From Nostoc sp. LEGE 06077 (GTDB lineage: Bacteria; Cyanobacteriota; Cyanobacteriia; Cyanobacteriales; Nostocaceae): a stretch of 64,000 bases of DNA. Positions 47,146 through 56,305 of this stretch are shown in pieces. The stretch lies in the NCBI RefSeq assembly GCF_015207705.1, contig NZ_JADEWI010000026.1, positions 1-64,000 of the forward strand, read 5' to 3'. A model generated the notes under the pieces. The model had not been told where the DNA came from, did not search any database, and saw nothing but the letters and a program-made list of their open reading frames with translations. Both the position numbers and the translations under genes were made by a program. Every line of letters begins with the position of its first letter. Within the stretch, counting starts at the first letter, position 1.

Positions 47146-47438
47146 TTTTATGTTTTATATTGAATTAGAAGAAAAATGCAAGCCTAAAACTATATTTTTC
47201 TAGCCAATTAGTCCTGCTAGAATTATTTATATAATTCACAAGTTAATTAATAAAGTCTTTGAATGATTAACCTAAAAATAGTCAGAGACTAATATTAAAA
47301 CTAGAAAAGCTTACAAATACTAAAATTCCCAAATTGAAGACCAAAGTAACAATTAATATATTTAAATTTTAGAAATATTATTAATTTACTTAAATAAGTG
47401 TAAATTTTGCTCAATTGACTAAGATGCTGTCTTCACTT

Positions 47439-48662
47439 CTAGCGTTTTAATCTGTAGATACGCTGCCACAGCAAACTAGCACTAACTCTATCTCCCTGTT
47501 GTTCTTTGAGTAATGCTAGATGAGTTAATGCTGCTTCATGATTAGGTTGGATATAAATTGCTTTGCGAAAATATTGCTCCGCTTGCTCATTTTCTCCCAT
47601 TGCTTGCTGCACTTCCCCCAGGAGAACATAAGCTTCAGCATTCATTTGATTTTGATTGATGTAGTCGTTACATAGTTGTACGGCTTCATCTAAGCAACCT
47701 TGATTAGCCGCAGTTTTAGCTAGGTCTAATAAGTCTGTATTAAGGTTGTTTCCTACTATCTGTTTTTGTGGAGCAATTTCTACTTTGTTGTTGATAGCGA
47801 GTTCGGGTAATTTCGGCAAAATTATTGGTTTATTAGTGATATCAGATTTCTGCACAAAATTTTGCTGTTTACTCAACTTTCGATAAGCAATAGCCGACGA
47901 TTGACGTACAGATAGCAATTGCGTTTTCATAAGTAATGCAGCTTCAGCGTAGGCGACAAATAATAACCCACCTGTAACTAGTAAATTTTCGAGAATGTGA
48001 GTAGTTTGTTCTCTAGTAACACTATCAAAGTAAATTAATAAGTTGCGGCAAAAAATCACATTATAAACTTTTTGATTAGCTAAAAAATTAGCATCAGCTA
48101 AATTGCCGTTAATAAAATTTACTAAGTTTTTGACTGAGGCTTGTAGATGATATTGTGAATTTATTGATTGAAAATAGCGTTCCTGAAAATCAAAATTATT
48201 CCCTCGAAATGAATATTTATCGTAAATTGCTCGTTGAGCTTTTAATAAGCATTGTTTGCTAATATCAACAGCATCAATGTGAAATTGAGCAGATGTTAAT
48301 CCGGCTTCTAAAAGAGCGATCGCAATCGAATATGGTTCTTCACCTGTAGCGCAAGGTACACTCAAAACTCGCAATACACATTGTGGTTTCTTGGGCAACC
48401 ATTCCGATAATACATAGCTTTTGAGCAGTGCAAATGATTCCGGCTCACGAAAAAACCAAGTTTCTGGGACAATTACACGGTCGATCAGTGCATCCCATTC
48501 TTGAGGAAAATCCTGGAAATGTCTTAAATAGTCAGATATTTGCGATATACTACAATCTGCCATTCTTTGAGAAATAGCACTAGCGATCGCACCAGAACCA
48601 ATTGAGTTCACATCTAAACCAATTTTGCTTCTCAGTAAAGCTTCGATGACAGACTGTGCCAT
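47439..48662 (-). CDS. CheR-type MCP methyltransferase with TPR tail
   Basis: This 407-residue protein has a CheR domain at about 1-270. It carries the short N-terminal helical part, the SAM site in VPCATGEEPYSIAIALLE, and the catalytic/binding segment VIFCRNLLIYFD. The tail (about 305-405) has tetratricopeptide repeats (AEAYVLLGEVQQAMGENEQA). It methylates Glu residues of the MCPs using SAM. TPR-tailed CheR proteins are typical of Wsp/Frz-like and cyanobacterial systems. No cheB is present. It starts with ATG at 48662, 16 nt after the cheW stop. Confidence 0.94.
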   Translation of the reverse strand: MAQSVIEALLRSKIGLDVNSIGSGAIASAISQRMADCSISQISDYLRHFQDFPQEWDALIDRVIVPETWFFREPESFALLKSYVLSEWLPKKPQCVLRVLSVPCATGEEPYSIAIALLEAGLTSAQFHIDAVDISKQCLLKAQRAIYDKYSFRGNNFDFQERYFQSINSQYHLQASVKNLVNFINGNLADANFLANQKVYNVIFCRNLLIYFDSVTREQTTHILENLLVTGGLLFVAYAEAALLMKTQLLSVRQSSAIAYRKLSKQQNFVQKSDITNKPIILPKLPELAINNKVEIAPQKQIVGNNLNTDLLDLAKTAANQGCLDEAVQLCNDYINQNQMNAEAYVLLGEVQQAMGENEQAEQYFRKAIYIQPNHEAALTHLALLKEQQGDRVSASLLWQRIYRLKR

Positions 48663-48678
48663 TATTACTGTCTTTAAA

Positions 48679-49149
48679 CTAAATAGCTGGATTTAAAAAA
48701 TTTTCCGCCAAGAAGTTAACTTGTTCGGCTTCAGATAACAAGTACTCAATTTGTACGCACTGAATCATCCCTTTTTCATCTAAGATCATCTGGCCCAAGT
48801 ATGGTGCAGTCTCTATTTGAATACGAGAATCAATAAACTCACTTGCAGATTTGTGTAATGTTTCCACAACTTGTTCTGCCATCAAGCCCAAAATATGTTG
48901 AGTATGATTATCTCGACAATAGTTAGTTAATATAATTCGCGTACTCAAGTTATCGCCACAGGGTTTACCCTCCATCAATTGGCATACATCAATTACTGGT
49001 ACAATGCGACCACGATAGTTAAATACGCCAGCTATATGTGGTGGTGTGTGTGGTAAGGTTTTCAGCAAAACCAGCGGGATAACTTCCACAACCTTTTGAG
49101 AGGCGATCGCGTACCGTTCATTGCCAACGTTAAACAGTAACATGAGCAT
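48679..49149 (-). CDS. CheW-type chemotaxis adaptor
   Basis: This 156-residue single-domain CheW protein has the five-stranded barrel segments (LLFNVGNERYAI, VFNYRGRIVPVID, and LGLMAEQVVE). It couples receptors to CheA at the membrane. It is the first gene of the minus-strand operon cheW-cheR-mcp-mcp-cheW-cheA, so its promoter should be in 49150-49410. It starts with ATG at 49149; a Met two codons later is possible. Confidence 0.93.
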   Translation of the reverse strand: MLMLLFNVGNERYAIASQKVVEVIPLVLLKTLPHTPPHIAGVFNYRGRIVPVIDVCQLMEGKPCGDNLSTRIILTNYCRDNHTQHILGLMAEQVVETLHKSASEFIDSRIQIETAPYLGQMILDEKGMIQCVQIEYLLSEAEQVNFLAENFLNPAI

Positions 49150-49410
49150 GGATTCATTTCCGTATGTTACTTACTCAAGTTACCCATTTTTGGAAAGAAA
49201 CAAACGTAAATTCGACAATTGATTGGACTTGTTGCAAAGCACAATCAAAAAATTTGAGCCGCGTTTCAGCAATTGATTGAGAAACAAAATATGAATGAGG
49301 CGATCACTCTTAAGATACGAAATGAGGCTTTCTCTCGCAAAATATCCAAAATAGTCTTAAAGTATTTATGCGATCGCTGTTAAAGAATAATCACCTATTA
49401 AAACACAAAC

Positions 49411-49788
49411 TTAAAAATCTAGAATTTCTCTAATCACACTCTTCAAATCTACATCAGCAGGGCGTTTTGCAAATTGCTCATGACTATAAATCCAAACTAG
49501 CTTAATTGTGTAAGTCTCTGCATTGACCAAGTACATCAGCCTAATTTGCCCTGAAGCCCCTTTGGAAAACCAAATTTCTAGCTTATGAAATGTCCATCCT
49601 TCTGGTAACTGAATCTTTGCAGGTAGAGGTTCGTTACGAGAGTTGTTTGGGTACTGGTCATCAATCAAATCTTCTAATGTTTTTGCAATCAGTTCAACAA
49701 AGTTATCTTTATAAACTTTTGCAAGTTTTTTAAAAGAACGCTTGAAATTATCGGATTCCTCAATCGAGAAGGGAGTTGAGCCAGTCAC
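49411..49788 (-). CDS. RelE-fold toxin-like protein paired with a Panacea antitoxin
   Basis: This 125-residue basic protein begins FSIEESDNFKRSFKKLAKVYK and ends with beta strands GQIRLMYLVNAETYTIKLVWIYSHEQF, the RelE/ParE-type pattern of helix pair plus sheet. I chose the GTG at 49788, with AAAGGAG 6 nt before it; a TTG at 49806 would also be open. It lies inside the end of the Panacea-domain gene (overlap 29 nt), the normal order antitoxin-toxin. Toxic activity and target are inferred, not shown. Confidence 0.72.
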   Translation of the reverse strand: MTGSTPFSIEESDNFKRSFKKLAKVYKDNFVELIAKTLEDLIDDQYPNNSRNEPLPAKIQLPEGWTFHKLEIWFSKGASGQIRLMYLVNAETYTIKLVWIYSHEQFAKRPADVDLKSVIREILDF

Positions 49789-50347
49789 GCACTTCTCCTT
49801 TACCAATCCGATTTGAGGACTCTGAAGCTAATGTATCCTGCAAAGTTTCAGACATTGTTATTTGATATGCAGGATTATCACGTTCTATCAAATCAAGTTT
49901 TTGATAGCCCAATGCTTTCATATCATCTAGAAGTATTGGCTCTGTTGAGCTTGCTTTAGGTGGTAGACCTTTACGAGCTTTCCTCCAAGGAAATTCTCCG
50001 TGAGTCATATTACTCAATCGATAAGCATGGTATCCACCAAAGTATTCCCAAATTTCTTCTAAAAGTTCTTTCTGCTCCCCAGGAAGTTCCAACAAGGTTT
50101 CTTGACCAGGGATAGGTAACTGTTTAGCCTCAAACTCACTATAAAATCTGTATGCGGGAGGACAAACAGGGCCGTAGCGCCATGCTTGAATTTCCTCTTC
50201 AAACAAAGGTTCATTGTAGAGTGCCAAATGTACGCTTTGAGCATAATACAGAAGCTTCTGAACTTTCATATTGGTCATTTCAGCTTCTATACAATCTTCA
50301 TAAGCTCTCATAATAAAGTAACGAGCCGCAATAAGACAGTTTATCAT
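49760..50347 (-). CDS. Panacea-domain (DUF4065) antitoxin-like protein
   Basis: This 195-residue protein carries the Panacea/DUF4065 core (MKVQKLLYYAQSVHLALYNE, PLFEEEIQAWRYGPVCP), known from SocA and from the PanA antitoxins that neutralise many unrelated toxins. It overlaps the downstream RelE-like gene by 29 nt, so the two are translated together. Its C-terminal helix (GEVRDWLNSLLD) is a possible toxin-binding tail. It starts with ATG at 50347. Confidence 0.82.
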   Translation of the reverse strand: MINCLIAARYFIMRAYEDCIEAEMTNMKVQKLLYYAQSVHLALYNEPLFEEEIQAWRYGPVCPPAYRFYSEFEAKQLPIPGQETLLELPGEQKELLEEIWEYFGGYHAYRLSNMTHGEFPWRKARKGLPPKASSTEPILLDDMKALGYQKLDLIERDNPAYQITMSETLQDTLASESSNRIGKGEVRDWLNSLLD

Positions 50348-50654
50348 AGCCTAATAGGCAGCTTGAGATAAGCATTCTATCTTAACAAGTTTGTAGAACA
50401 CCAACAAACATCATTATAGACGAAATCTGTCTATAGTACAAATATACTGATTTTTGTAACAAAGCTTTTTATCTTTACTCAAATGTGCAATAACCTGATT
50501 TTCTAACAAGGTGTGATTGGTTGACCGCTATCTAAAGTGCGGATAATTAAGTGATCACAAAATTCAATATTTAAATGAGAATTTCTAGATATTTTCTAAA
50601 ACGCGATAATAAAATAATATACATCTTTGAGCTACGAGAGTCATCTATATCGCT
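50348..50654. other. Intergenic region between panA-like and PIN genes
   Basis: This 307-base AT-rich spacer lies between divergent genes. No hairpin, repeat or small ORF was recognised; it should hold two promoters. Confidence 0.4.
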
Positions 50655-51830
50655 ATGAATAAAAATATGGAGTTAGATGAACTGAAGAGCCTTGTCAGAC
50701 AGGGGAAATTTGGTGCAATTACTATAGATACTTCAGTTTTTGATGCTCAAGGTTTGAGGCTGGAATCTGGATTACTTAAACAATTAGAGCAATTTCGAGA
50801 TAGTTCTACCAAGGTGATTATTTCTGAGATAGTTAAAGAAGAAGTATTATCACACCTAACTGAAAAAACAAAAAATGCACAAAGAGAACTTGAGAAATAT
50901 TTAAAACAGGCTAAGGATTATTGGCAACTTGAGAATCGTGAGATTGAAAATATTAAAAAATTAGTTTTTGATGGACGTGATGCACAAGAAATTACATTAG
51001 ATAGATTTAGTAAATTTATAGATGCTACATCTTTAGAAATTATAGAGGCTCAAAACTATCTAATCGTCAGTGATTTAATACAAAAATATTTTCAAGCTAA
51101 ACCACCATTTTCAGAATCAGGAAAAAAGAAAAGTGAATTTCCTGATGCAATCGCTTTAATGTCACTTGAAGCATGGGCTAAGGAAAATCAAACAAAAATT
51201 ATTGTTGTCACCTCGGATAATGACTGGGCTAACTTCTGCAAAGATTCTGAAAGACTTTGCTCTACCAATGATTTTGCAGGAGCTTTGGGACTGTTTCAAC
51301 TTCAAGATGCTGAGGATATATGTAGATATTTATCGGAAAGATATAAGCAAGGTTATCTTGATGATGTAAAAGAAGCTGTTATAAATGCTTTAGAGTATCA
51401 CATTTCTGATATTGATATTTATCCAGAAGTTCATTCTTCTTTTGAGTATGAAGAAGAAGAAAAATATATAAATGTTAATAGATTTGATTTTAGAGTACTT
51501 GAAACTCCTAATTTAATATTTAGGCCGGTCAATTATGATAATGGTTTGATTGTTGAATCAAAACTGATTGTTGATGTTAACATTGAGTGTAGTTTTTCTT
51601 TCTCAGTATATGACTCTATCGACAAAGATTACATCGGAATGGGTGGCAATAGTGTAAATACTCAAGCTTATTTGGAGATAGAAGTTTTAATTACGTTTGT
51701 AGGTGACTTGGATAAAATTGGTGCAGAGGTTGAAGTGGATGATGTTGAAGTTGAGACCAAATCGCCTATCAGTATAGATTTTGGAAATATTGCTCCAGAC
51801 TGGTGGGTAGATGGTGATTATGATTACTGA
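50655..51830 (+). CDS. PIN-domain (DUF4935-like) putative RNase with C-terminal beta domain
   Basis: The N-terminal 200 residues look like a PIN nuclease: D25 in ITIDTSVFD, an acidic cluster in SEIVKEEVLS, the Asp in KKSEFPDAIALMSLEAW and the last Asp in IIVVTSDNDWANFC. This matches the DUF4935 PIN group. The C-terminal 170 residues are acidic and beta-rich (VNRFDFRVLETPNLIFRPV; ILVITFVGD-like strands) and do not match a domain I know. It is next to a toxin-antitoxin pair but has no obvious small antitoxin of its own. It starts with ATG at 50655. Confidence 0.75.
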   Translation: MNKNMELDELKSLVRQGKFGAITIDTSVFDAQGLRLESGLLKQLEQFRDSSTKVIISEIVKEEVLSHLTEKTKNAQRELEKYLKQAKDYWQLENREIENIKKLVFDGRDAQEITLDRFSKFIDATSLEIIEAQNYLIVSDLIQKYFQAKPPFSESGKKKSEFPDAIALMSLEAWAKENQTKIIVVTSDNDWANFCKDSERLCSTNDFAGALGLFQLQDAEDICRYLSERYKQGYLDDVKEAVINALEYHISDIDIYPEVHSSFEYEEEEKYINVNRFDFRVLETPNLIFRPVNYDNGLIVESKLIVDVNIECSFSFSVYDSIDKDYIGMGGNSVNTQAYLEIEVLITFVGDLDKIGAEVEVDDVEVETKSPISIDFGNIAPDWWVDGDYDY

Positions 51831-51924
51831 TAAGCATATAAAAACCCAATGCACTTGACCACCGAAAGATTATCTGTCTGCGGCGTTTTGAGTTATTGGT
51901 TCGTAAAGTTTTTACTGTCTATTA

Positions 51925-53523
51925 TTAACTCAACTGTGCCACGAGTTGATTTTCTAGCAATGTGTCATTTGTTAACAAATCTTCAACGGTGATACGCAAA
52001 AAGCGTTTGTCATCAACTTGAAAGAGGATTTTCACGCGATCGCTCCCCGGATATCCTGGTGGGGTGAGTTGAGCAATAGTTCTCGCGCCTGCACTATCAT
52101 TTAGAGGTTTGACGGTGGTTTCACCGCTATCGAGACGGCGAGTAATTAAGCGATCGCCATCAAAATAAACTTCGGTGTTGCCTGTGTCTGCGCCTAATTC
52201 CCCGATAATTAATTCAATGCTGGGTTGATTCTCGACAGATGCGCCTAAAAATAACTCTACAGCTTGATTCATCGGGTAAGCTTGTCCTGATTTGATAATC
52301 GGATGCCAACTGTGGCGTTGGTTGCGCCGATCCCAGTAACGAATTCCGTAGCTGTGGTAGAGAAAGTCTTTGATTTCCACGCCTTGGGATAACTGCAATG
52401 CACCTTGGGCGATCGCTTCAAACGGCCGTTCACAACGGATTTTTTCTGGCTCAAAATACTGTTTTACCCATGTCTGCACTGCTGGGAGTTGCACCGTTCC
52501 CCCAACTAACAACACTGCATTGATATCTGTTAATTCTATTCCCTGGCGACGGGCTTGCTGCAACAGATTTGTCATCGACTCATCTAATCGCTCAAAAAAT
52601 CCGTGTTCTTTGAGGATATTTTCTAAATTATCGCGGTCTAAATTTAATTCGTAACTCTCAAATGTTTCATCATCAAAATAAACTTCACTGGCTTGGTTTT
52701 GCGTTGATAGTTGAATTTTGACTTTTTCTGCTAATCTCGTTGTTAATGGACTGGTTGCCAAGCCTTGAGTTTTGGCAAAGTAATCAACTAACCAATTGTC
52801 AATATCTGTACCGCCTAAATTCTGCCCAGCTTTCGCCAATACACGCGCTGTTTTGACTTTTTGCTTGGAATTTTCGGCTAAAGATTTGTTCCCCCACTTC
52901 AGCAAAAATCCGATGGGTTTAGTATTTCCTTGTGCGCCTTTATCCAAGCTGACTAGAGATAAATCTAAAGTACCGCCACCAAAATCAATCACCAATAAAT
53001 TTTCTTGATCAGCCAAGCCATAACCCAAGGCGGCGGCTGTAGGTTCATCTAGCATCCGCACCTGTTCGACGGGAAGGCTTTGACAAACCGTTCCTAACCA
53101 GTGGCGATAAGCTTCAAAACTATCTACCGGGACGGTTAATATGAGCGAGTCTAAGCCTCCTTCTAAGGGTGCTAGTTGTGCAATTACTTGATCGAGAAAC
53201 CATTGTCCTACTTGTTCAAAGGTGACTGCTTGTCCGTCTAATTCTGGTAAAAAGCCTTGAATTTCTGCGCCGATACCGCGCTTGAAGCTGCGAAAAAATC
53301 TTGCTTCGCCTTTGAGATCTAAACCGCGATCGCGTACTTGTTGCCCTACTAAAACTTTACCCTGGGCTGCGTCTTCTACATACACCAAGCTGGGGATGAG
53401 TGGGGGATTGAGACTTTGTTGAATTGATAAACCAGGTAAAGACAAAGTTTCTGCCTTTTGGGTGACAGGGTTCCAACGGGCAATAACTGTGTTACTAGTA
53501 CCAAAATCGATTGCGATCGCCAT
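51925..53523 (-). CDS. Hsp70-family (DnaK-like) protein with short substrate domain
   Basis: This 532-residue protein has a complete actin-like ATPase domain (AIDFGTSNTVIARW at the start, LLVIDFGGGTLDLSLV, AVLLVGGTVQLPAVQTWV) and a beta-sandwich substrate-binding part (about 395-530). It lacks the helical lid and the EEVD-type tail of real DnaK. It has an insertion around 200-230 after LSLVSLDKGAQ. Such lidless Hsp70-like proteins are common in cyanobacteria and are not the main DnaK. It starts with ATG at 53523. Confidence 0.9.
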   Translation of the reverse strand: MAIAIDFGTSNTVIARWNPVTQKAETLSLPGLSIQQSLNPPLIPSLVYVEDAAQGKVLVGQQVRDRGLDLKGEARFFRSFKRGIGAEIQGFLPELDGQAVTFEQVGQWFLDQVIAQLAPLEGGLDSLILTVPVDSFEAYRHWLGTVCQSLPVEQVRMLDEPTAAALGYGLADQENLLVIDFGGGTLDLSLVSLDKGAQGNTKPIGFLLKWGNKSLAENSKQKVKTARVLAKAGQNLGGTDIDNWLVDYFAKTQGLATSPLTTRLAEKVKIQLSTQNQASEVYFDDETFESYELNLDRDNLENILKEHGFFERLDESMTNLLQQARRQGIELTDINAVLLVGGTVQLPAVQTWVKQYFEPEKIRCERPFEAIAQGALQLSQGVEIKDFLYHSYGIRYWDRRNQRHSWHPIIKSGQAYPMNQAVELFLGASVENQPSIELIIGELGADTGNTEVYFDGDRLITRRLDSGETTVKPLNDSAGARTIAQLTPPGYPGSDRVKILFQVDDKRFLRITVEDLLTNDTLLENQLVAQLS

Positions 53524-53573
53524 AGTCTCTTTATTATTTCATCGAAAGGCGCAAAATTTTCTCAACAAACATA

Positions 53574-54518
53574 TTATTGTCCCATAAGCCACCAACTACG
53601 CAAATGGGCGATCGCTTCTTCTTTGCGTTTGGCTTCCACTTCTATCCACGGTGCTTGATGATAGATACTGGGCATATCAGTAATCAAATCGCTGTGTTTT
53701 CGATCTTTAAAAGCTGTTTCACCGTTGGAAATATGCACTAATTGCGAATCAGGATTTTTCCAAGTTGATTGCGCTGCTGCAAGCATAGTAGCGACACTCG
53801 GATCATCATAGCTATCTAAATTTTCGTGGCAAATATGGTGATGAGCGTCAAATACTAAGGGTATTTTAGCTTCTTGACAGACTGCTAAAATTTCACTAGC
53901 ACTATAGGCGTATTCGTCGTTTTCTAAAGTTAAGCGACTTTTAATCGCTTCTGGTAATTGAGAAATCACTTTTACTAACTGTTCGGCGCGTTGAGATTTA
54001 CCACCATGAATGTTCATCAACGACCAAGGCGAACGAGGTAAACCGAGTAAATCTAAGTCCCGCGCGTGTCTTGATAATATTTTGATACTTGTTTGCACAA
54101 TTTCCGGCGAATCGGAACTCAGCACGACAAATTGATCAGGATGTAGTACCATTCTGATACCCAATGCTACTGCTCGTTGACCAATTTTGCCCAAATCAGC
54201 GCTCATTTCTTCTAAGATATTCTCGCCAATTTGGTCTTCTAAATCATTCATCGGGAATAAGTTAGAAGTCATTCGATAAAGGCGAATTTGATTTTGCTTA
54301 CAAAAAGAAAGCGCATCATGTAAACGCCGCAAGTTATGTTGATAAAGTTCTCTCAAGATACTTTCCCGTTCATCCAGGGAGAGTTTTAAATAGCGTGTAC
54401 GGGTAATTGTTTTAAAGCGGACTTGCTGAGAAACTGTGATACAAACTAAGCCTAAGTTTGGCAGACTAGTTTTAGCCTGCTGTTGATTCTCTAGATTTTG
54501 GCACTGAATAGTGGTCAT
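53574..54518 (-). CDS. uvsE: UV DNA damage endonuclease UvsE
   Basis: UvsE/UVDE nicks DNA 5' to UV photoproducts. The 314-residue protein is a TIM barrel with the metal-binding residues in MVLHPDQFVVLSSD, MNIHGGKS, TLENDEYAYS and VFDAHHHICHENLDSYDD. Length fits the bacterial family. It starts with ATG at 54518. The Hsp70-like gene follows 50 nt downstream on the same strand and may be co-transcribed. Confidence 0.94.
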   Translation of the reverse strand: MTTIQCQNLENQQQAKTSLPNLGLVCITVSQQVRFKTITRTRYLKLSLDERESILRELYQHNLRRLHDALSFCKQNQIRLYRMTSNLFPMNDLEDQIGENILEEMSADLGKIGQRAVALGIRMVLHPDQFVVLSSDSPEIVQTSIKILSRHARDLDLLGLPRSPWSLMNIHGGKSQRAEQLVKVISQLPEAIKSRLTLENDEYAYSASEILAVCQEAKIPLVFDAHHHICHENLDSYDDPSVATMLAAAQSTWKNPDSQLVHISNGETAFKDRKHSDLITDMPSIYHQAPWIEVEAKRKEEAIAHLRSWWLMGQ

Positions 54519-54620
54519 TTTCGCAAACGCTAAAGTCTTATCTACTTCTTGATTGAACTAATTTCTGGTTTCTGTGTTCAGTCTCTCTAGGATGAACTTT
54601 CCAGATATTGAACTTAAACA

Positions 54621-54671
54621 GCAAAAATTCATCCCAACGTTAATTTATCAAGTGCGCTGTTGGGATGAATT
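54621..54671 (-). terminator. Terminator of the map gene
   Basis: A 13-bp perfect stem (54626-54638 with 54659-54671) is followed on the minus strand by a TTTTT run (about 54627-54623). It lies 91 nt after the map stop codon. Confidence 0.75.
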
Positions 54672-54761
54672 GCGATCGCTAACACAGTCACGATATCAGG
54701 CAATTATAAATGACCGTAAAAGACTGTAACCTGTCACCTGTAACCTGTCACCTATCACCTG

Positions 54762-55589
54762 CTAAACTTTAGTGCGATCGGTCAAAATTTCATAACCAGT
54801 TTCTGTCACCAATACTGTATGCTCAAACTGAGCCGATAGAGAATTATCTACTGTTACCGCTGTCCAACGGTCAGCTAATGTGCGCGTGTGTTTGGAACCT
54901 GCATTTAAAATAGGTTCAATGGCTAAAGTCATTCCCGCGCGCAATTTCACATTCGGCATATCTCGTGTGCGAAAGTTAAATACTGAAGGTTCTTCGTGCA
55001 AGTTCCGACCAACACCATGTCCGGTAAATTCTTCCACGACACTATAGCCATTAGCTTTTACATGGTCTTCTATAGCGCCAGCTAGGTCAAGTAAATATGC
55101 ACCAGCTTTGACTTCTTCTATACCTTTATATAAAGCTTCTTCAGCTACACGAATTAAGTTAGCAGCTTCTGGGGTAACTTCACCGACAGCAATTGTGATG
55201 CAAGAATCGCCGTGGAAACCTTGATAATAAGCGCCTGTATCTACTTTTAATACATCTCCAGCACGGATGACTTTTTTCGGACTGGGAATACCATGTACTA
55301 CTTCATTGTTAATACTGGAGCAAATAGAGCCAGTAAACCCGTGATATCCTTTAAAGCTGGGAGTTGCGTCCATTTCCCGGATGCGTTTTTCTGCGTAAGC
55401 ATCCAAGTCAGCTGTTGTCATTCCTGGTTTGACCAGTGCAGAAATTTCTTTTAATACCGTTGCGACTATTTTCGCCGATTGCCGCATAATTTCAATTTCT
55501 CGCGGCGATTTCAGTTCTATTCCTCGGCGTTGTTTTTTGGACGGTGTGATTTTAACTGGTTGAGAAAGCAAGTTGCTAAAAATGTTCAT
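54762..55589 (-). CDS. map: Type I methionine aminopeptidase
   Basis: MetAP removes the initiator Met from nascent proteins. The 275-residue protein has all five metal ligands: D and D in [17 protein letters not shown] in [13 protein letters not shown] in LAIEPIL and E in [10 protein letters not shown] 22-residue basic N-terminal extension ([18 protein letters not shown]) precedes the catalytic domain, as in some cyanobacterial paralogues. It starts with ATG at 55589. Confidence 0.96.
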   Translation of the reverse strand: MNIFSNLLSQPVKITPSKKQRRGIELKSPREIEIMRQSAKIVATVLKEISALVKPGMTTADLDAYAEKRIREMDATPSFKGYHGFTGSICSSINNEVVHGIPSPKKVIRAGDVLKVDTGAYYQGFHGDSCITIAVGEVTPEAANLIRVAEEALYKGIEEVKAGAYLLDLAGAIEDHVKANGYSVVEEFTGHGVGRNLHEEPSVFNFRTRDMPNVKLRAGMTLAIEPILNAGSKHTRTLADRWTAVTVDNSLSAQFEHTVLVTETGYEILTDRTKV

Positions 55590-55776
55590 GTGCTGATAAT
55601 AATTACTAATGCTTTGTCGCTACGGTGTCGGTGCTTGTTCTAGGATAATTGAGAAACTATATCTATATCTAAGTTATAACAGGTAATACCCTTGAAAGTC
55701 TGTTGGTGTCTAGAGTTCGCTGATTAGTTTATGTCCTCATCTAACTCAGAACTGATAACTGATTTATTCAAAGTAA

Positions 55777-56268
55777 TTACGAATTACCAATGATAATTTC
55801 TCCTGTCATTCCGGCTTCAGTGTGTCCTGGAATGGGACAGCGTAAGCTATATTTTCCGGTTTTTAAGGGGACAAAAACCCATTCAGCTTCAGCACCTGGC
55901 TTTAATTCTAGTTCGTGAATTGCGCCTTTAATTTCTACTTTGCCTGCTTCTACTTTTTGTGTCCAAATGCCATCAGCAAAATCTTTAGCTGTAAAGTAAT
56001 GCTTTGATTGGCTAGGATTTTTGAGTTGTAGTAGATAGCGTTTACCAGCAATTAACTCTAGATGATTTGGTACAAATTTGAGTTCGTTAGCAGAATTACT
56101 TAAGTTGACGGTAATTTCTGTGGCTGGTTGCTTTAGCAAATCACTAGATACATTTTCTGCAATAGCTGAAGCAGGAGGTAGGATGAAATTTAGACTTAGT
56201 ATCAAAGACAATTGAAGTATGAAATATAAAGTCTGAAGTCTAAATGCTTTGACAGGGAATTTTTTCAT
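55777..56268 (-). CDS. Secreted cupredoxin-domain copper protein
   Basis: This is a 163-residue exported protein; the ATG at 56268 gives a clean signal peptide (VKAFRLQTLYFILQLSLILS, then NFILPPASA). The cupredoxin fold carries a complete type-1 copper site: His in SKHYFTAKDF, then Cys, His and Met in LRCPIPGHTEAGMTG. It resembles nitrosocyanin/plastocyanin-like proteins more than plastocyanin itself. It follows the M16 peptidase gene after 37 nt, so it is probably co-transcribed. Function is likely electron transfer or copper binding in the periplasm. Confidence 0.86.
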   Translation of the reverse strand: MKKFPVKAFRLQTLYFILQLSLILSLNFILPPASAIAENVSSDLLKQPATEITVNLSNSANELKFVPNHLELIAGKRYLLQLKNPSQSKHYFTAKDFADGIWTQKVEAGKVEIKGAIHELELKPGAEAEWVFVPLKTGKYSLRCPIPGHTEAGMTGEIIIGNS

Positions 56269-56305
56269 TACTTCTTTGTCCTCGCTAAAAACAAATGATA
56301 AATGA

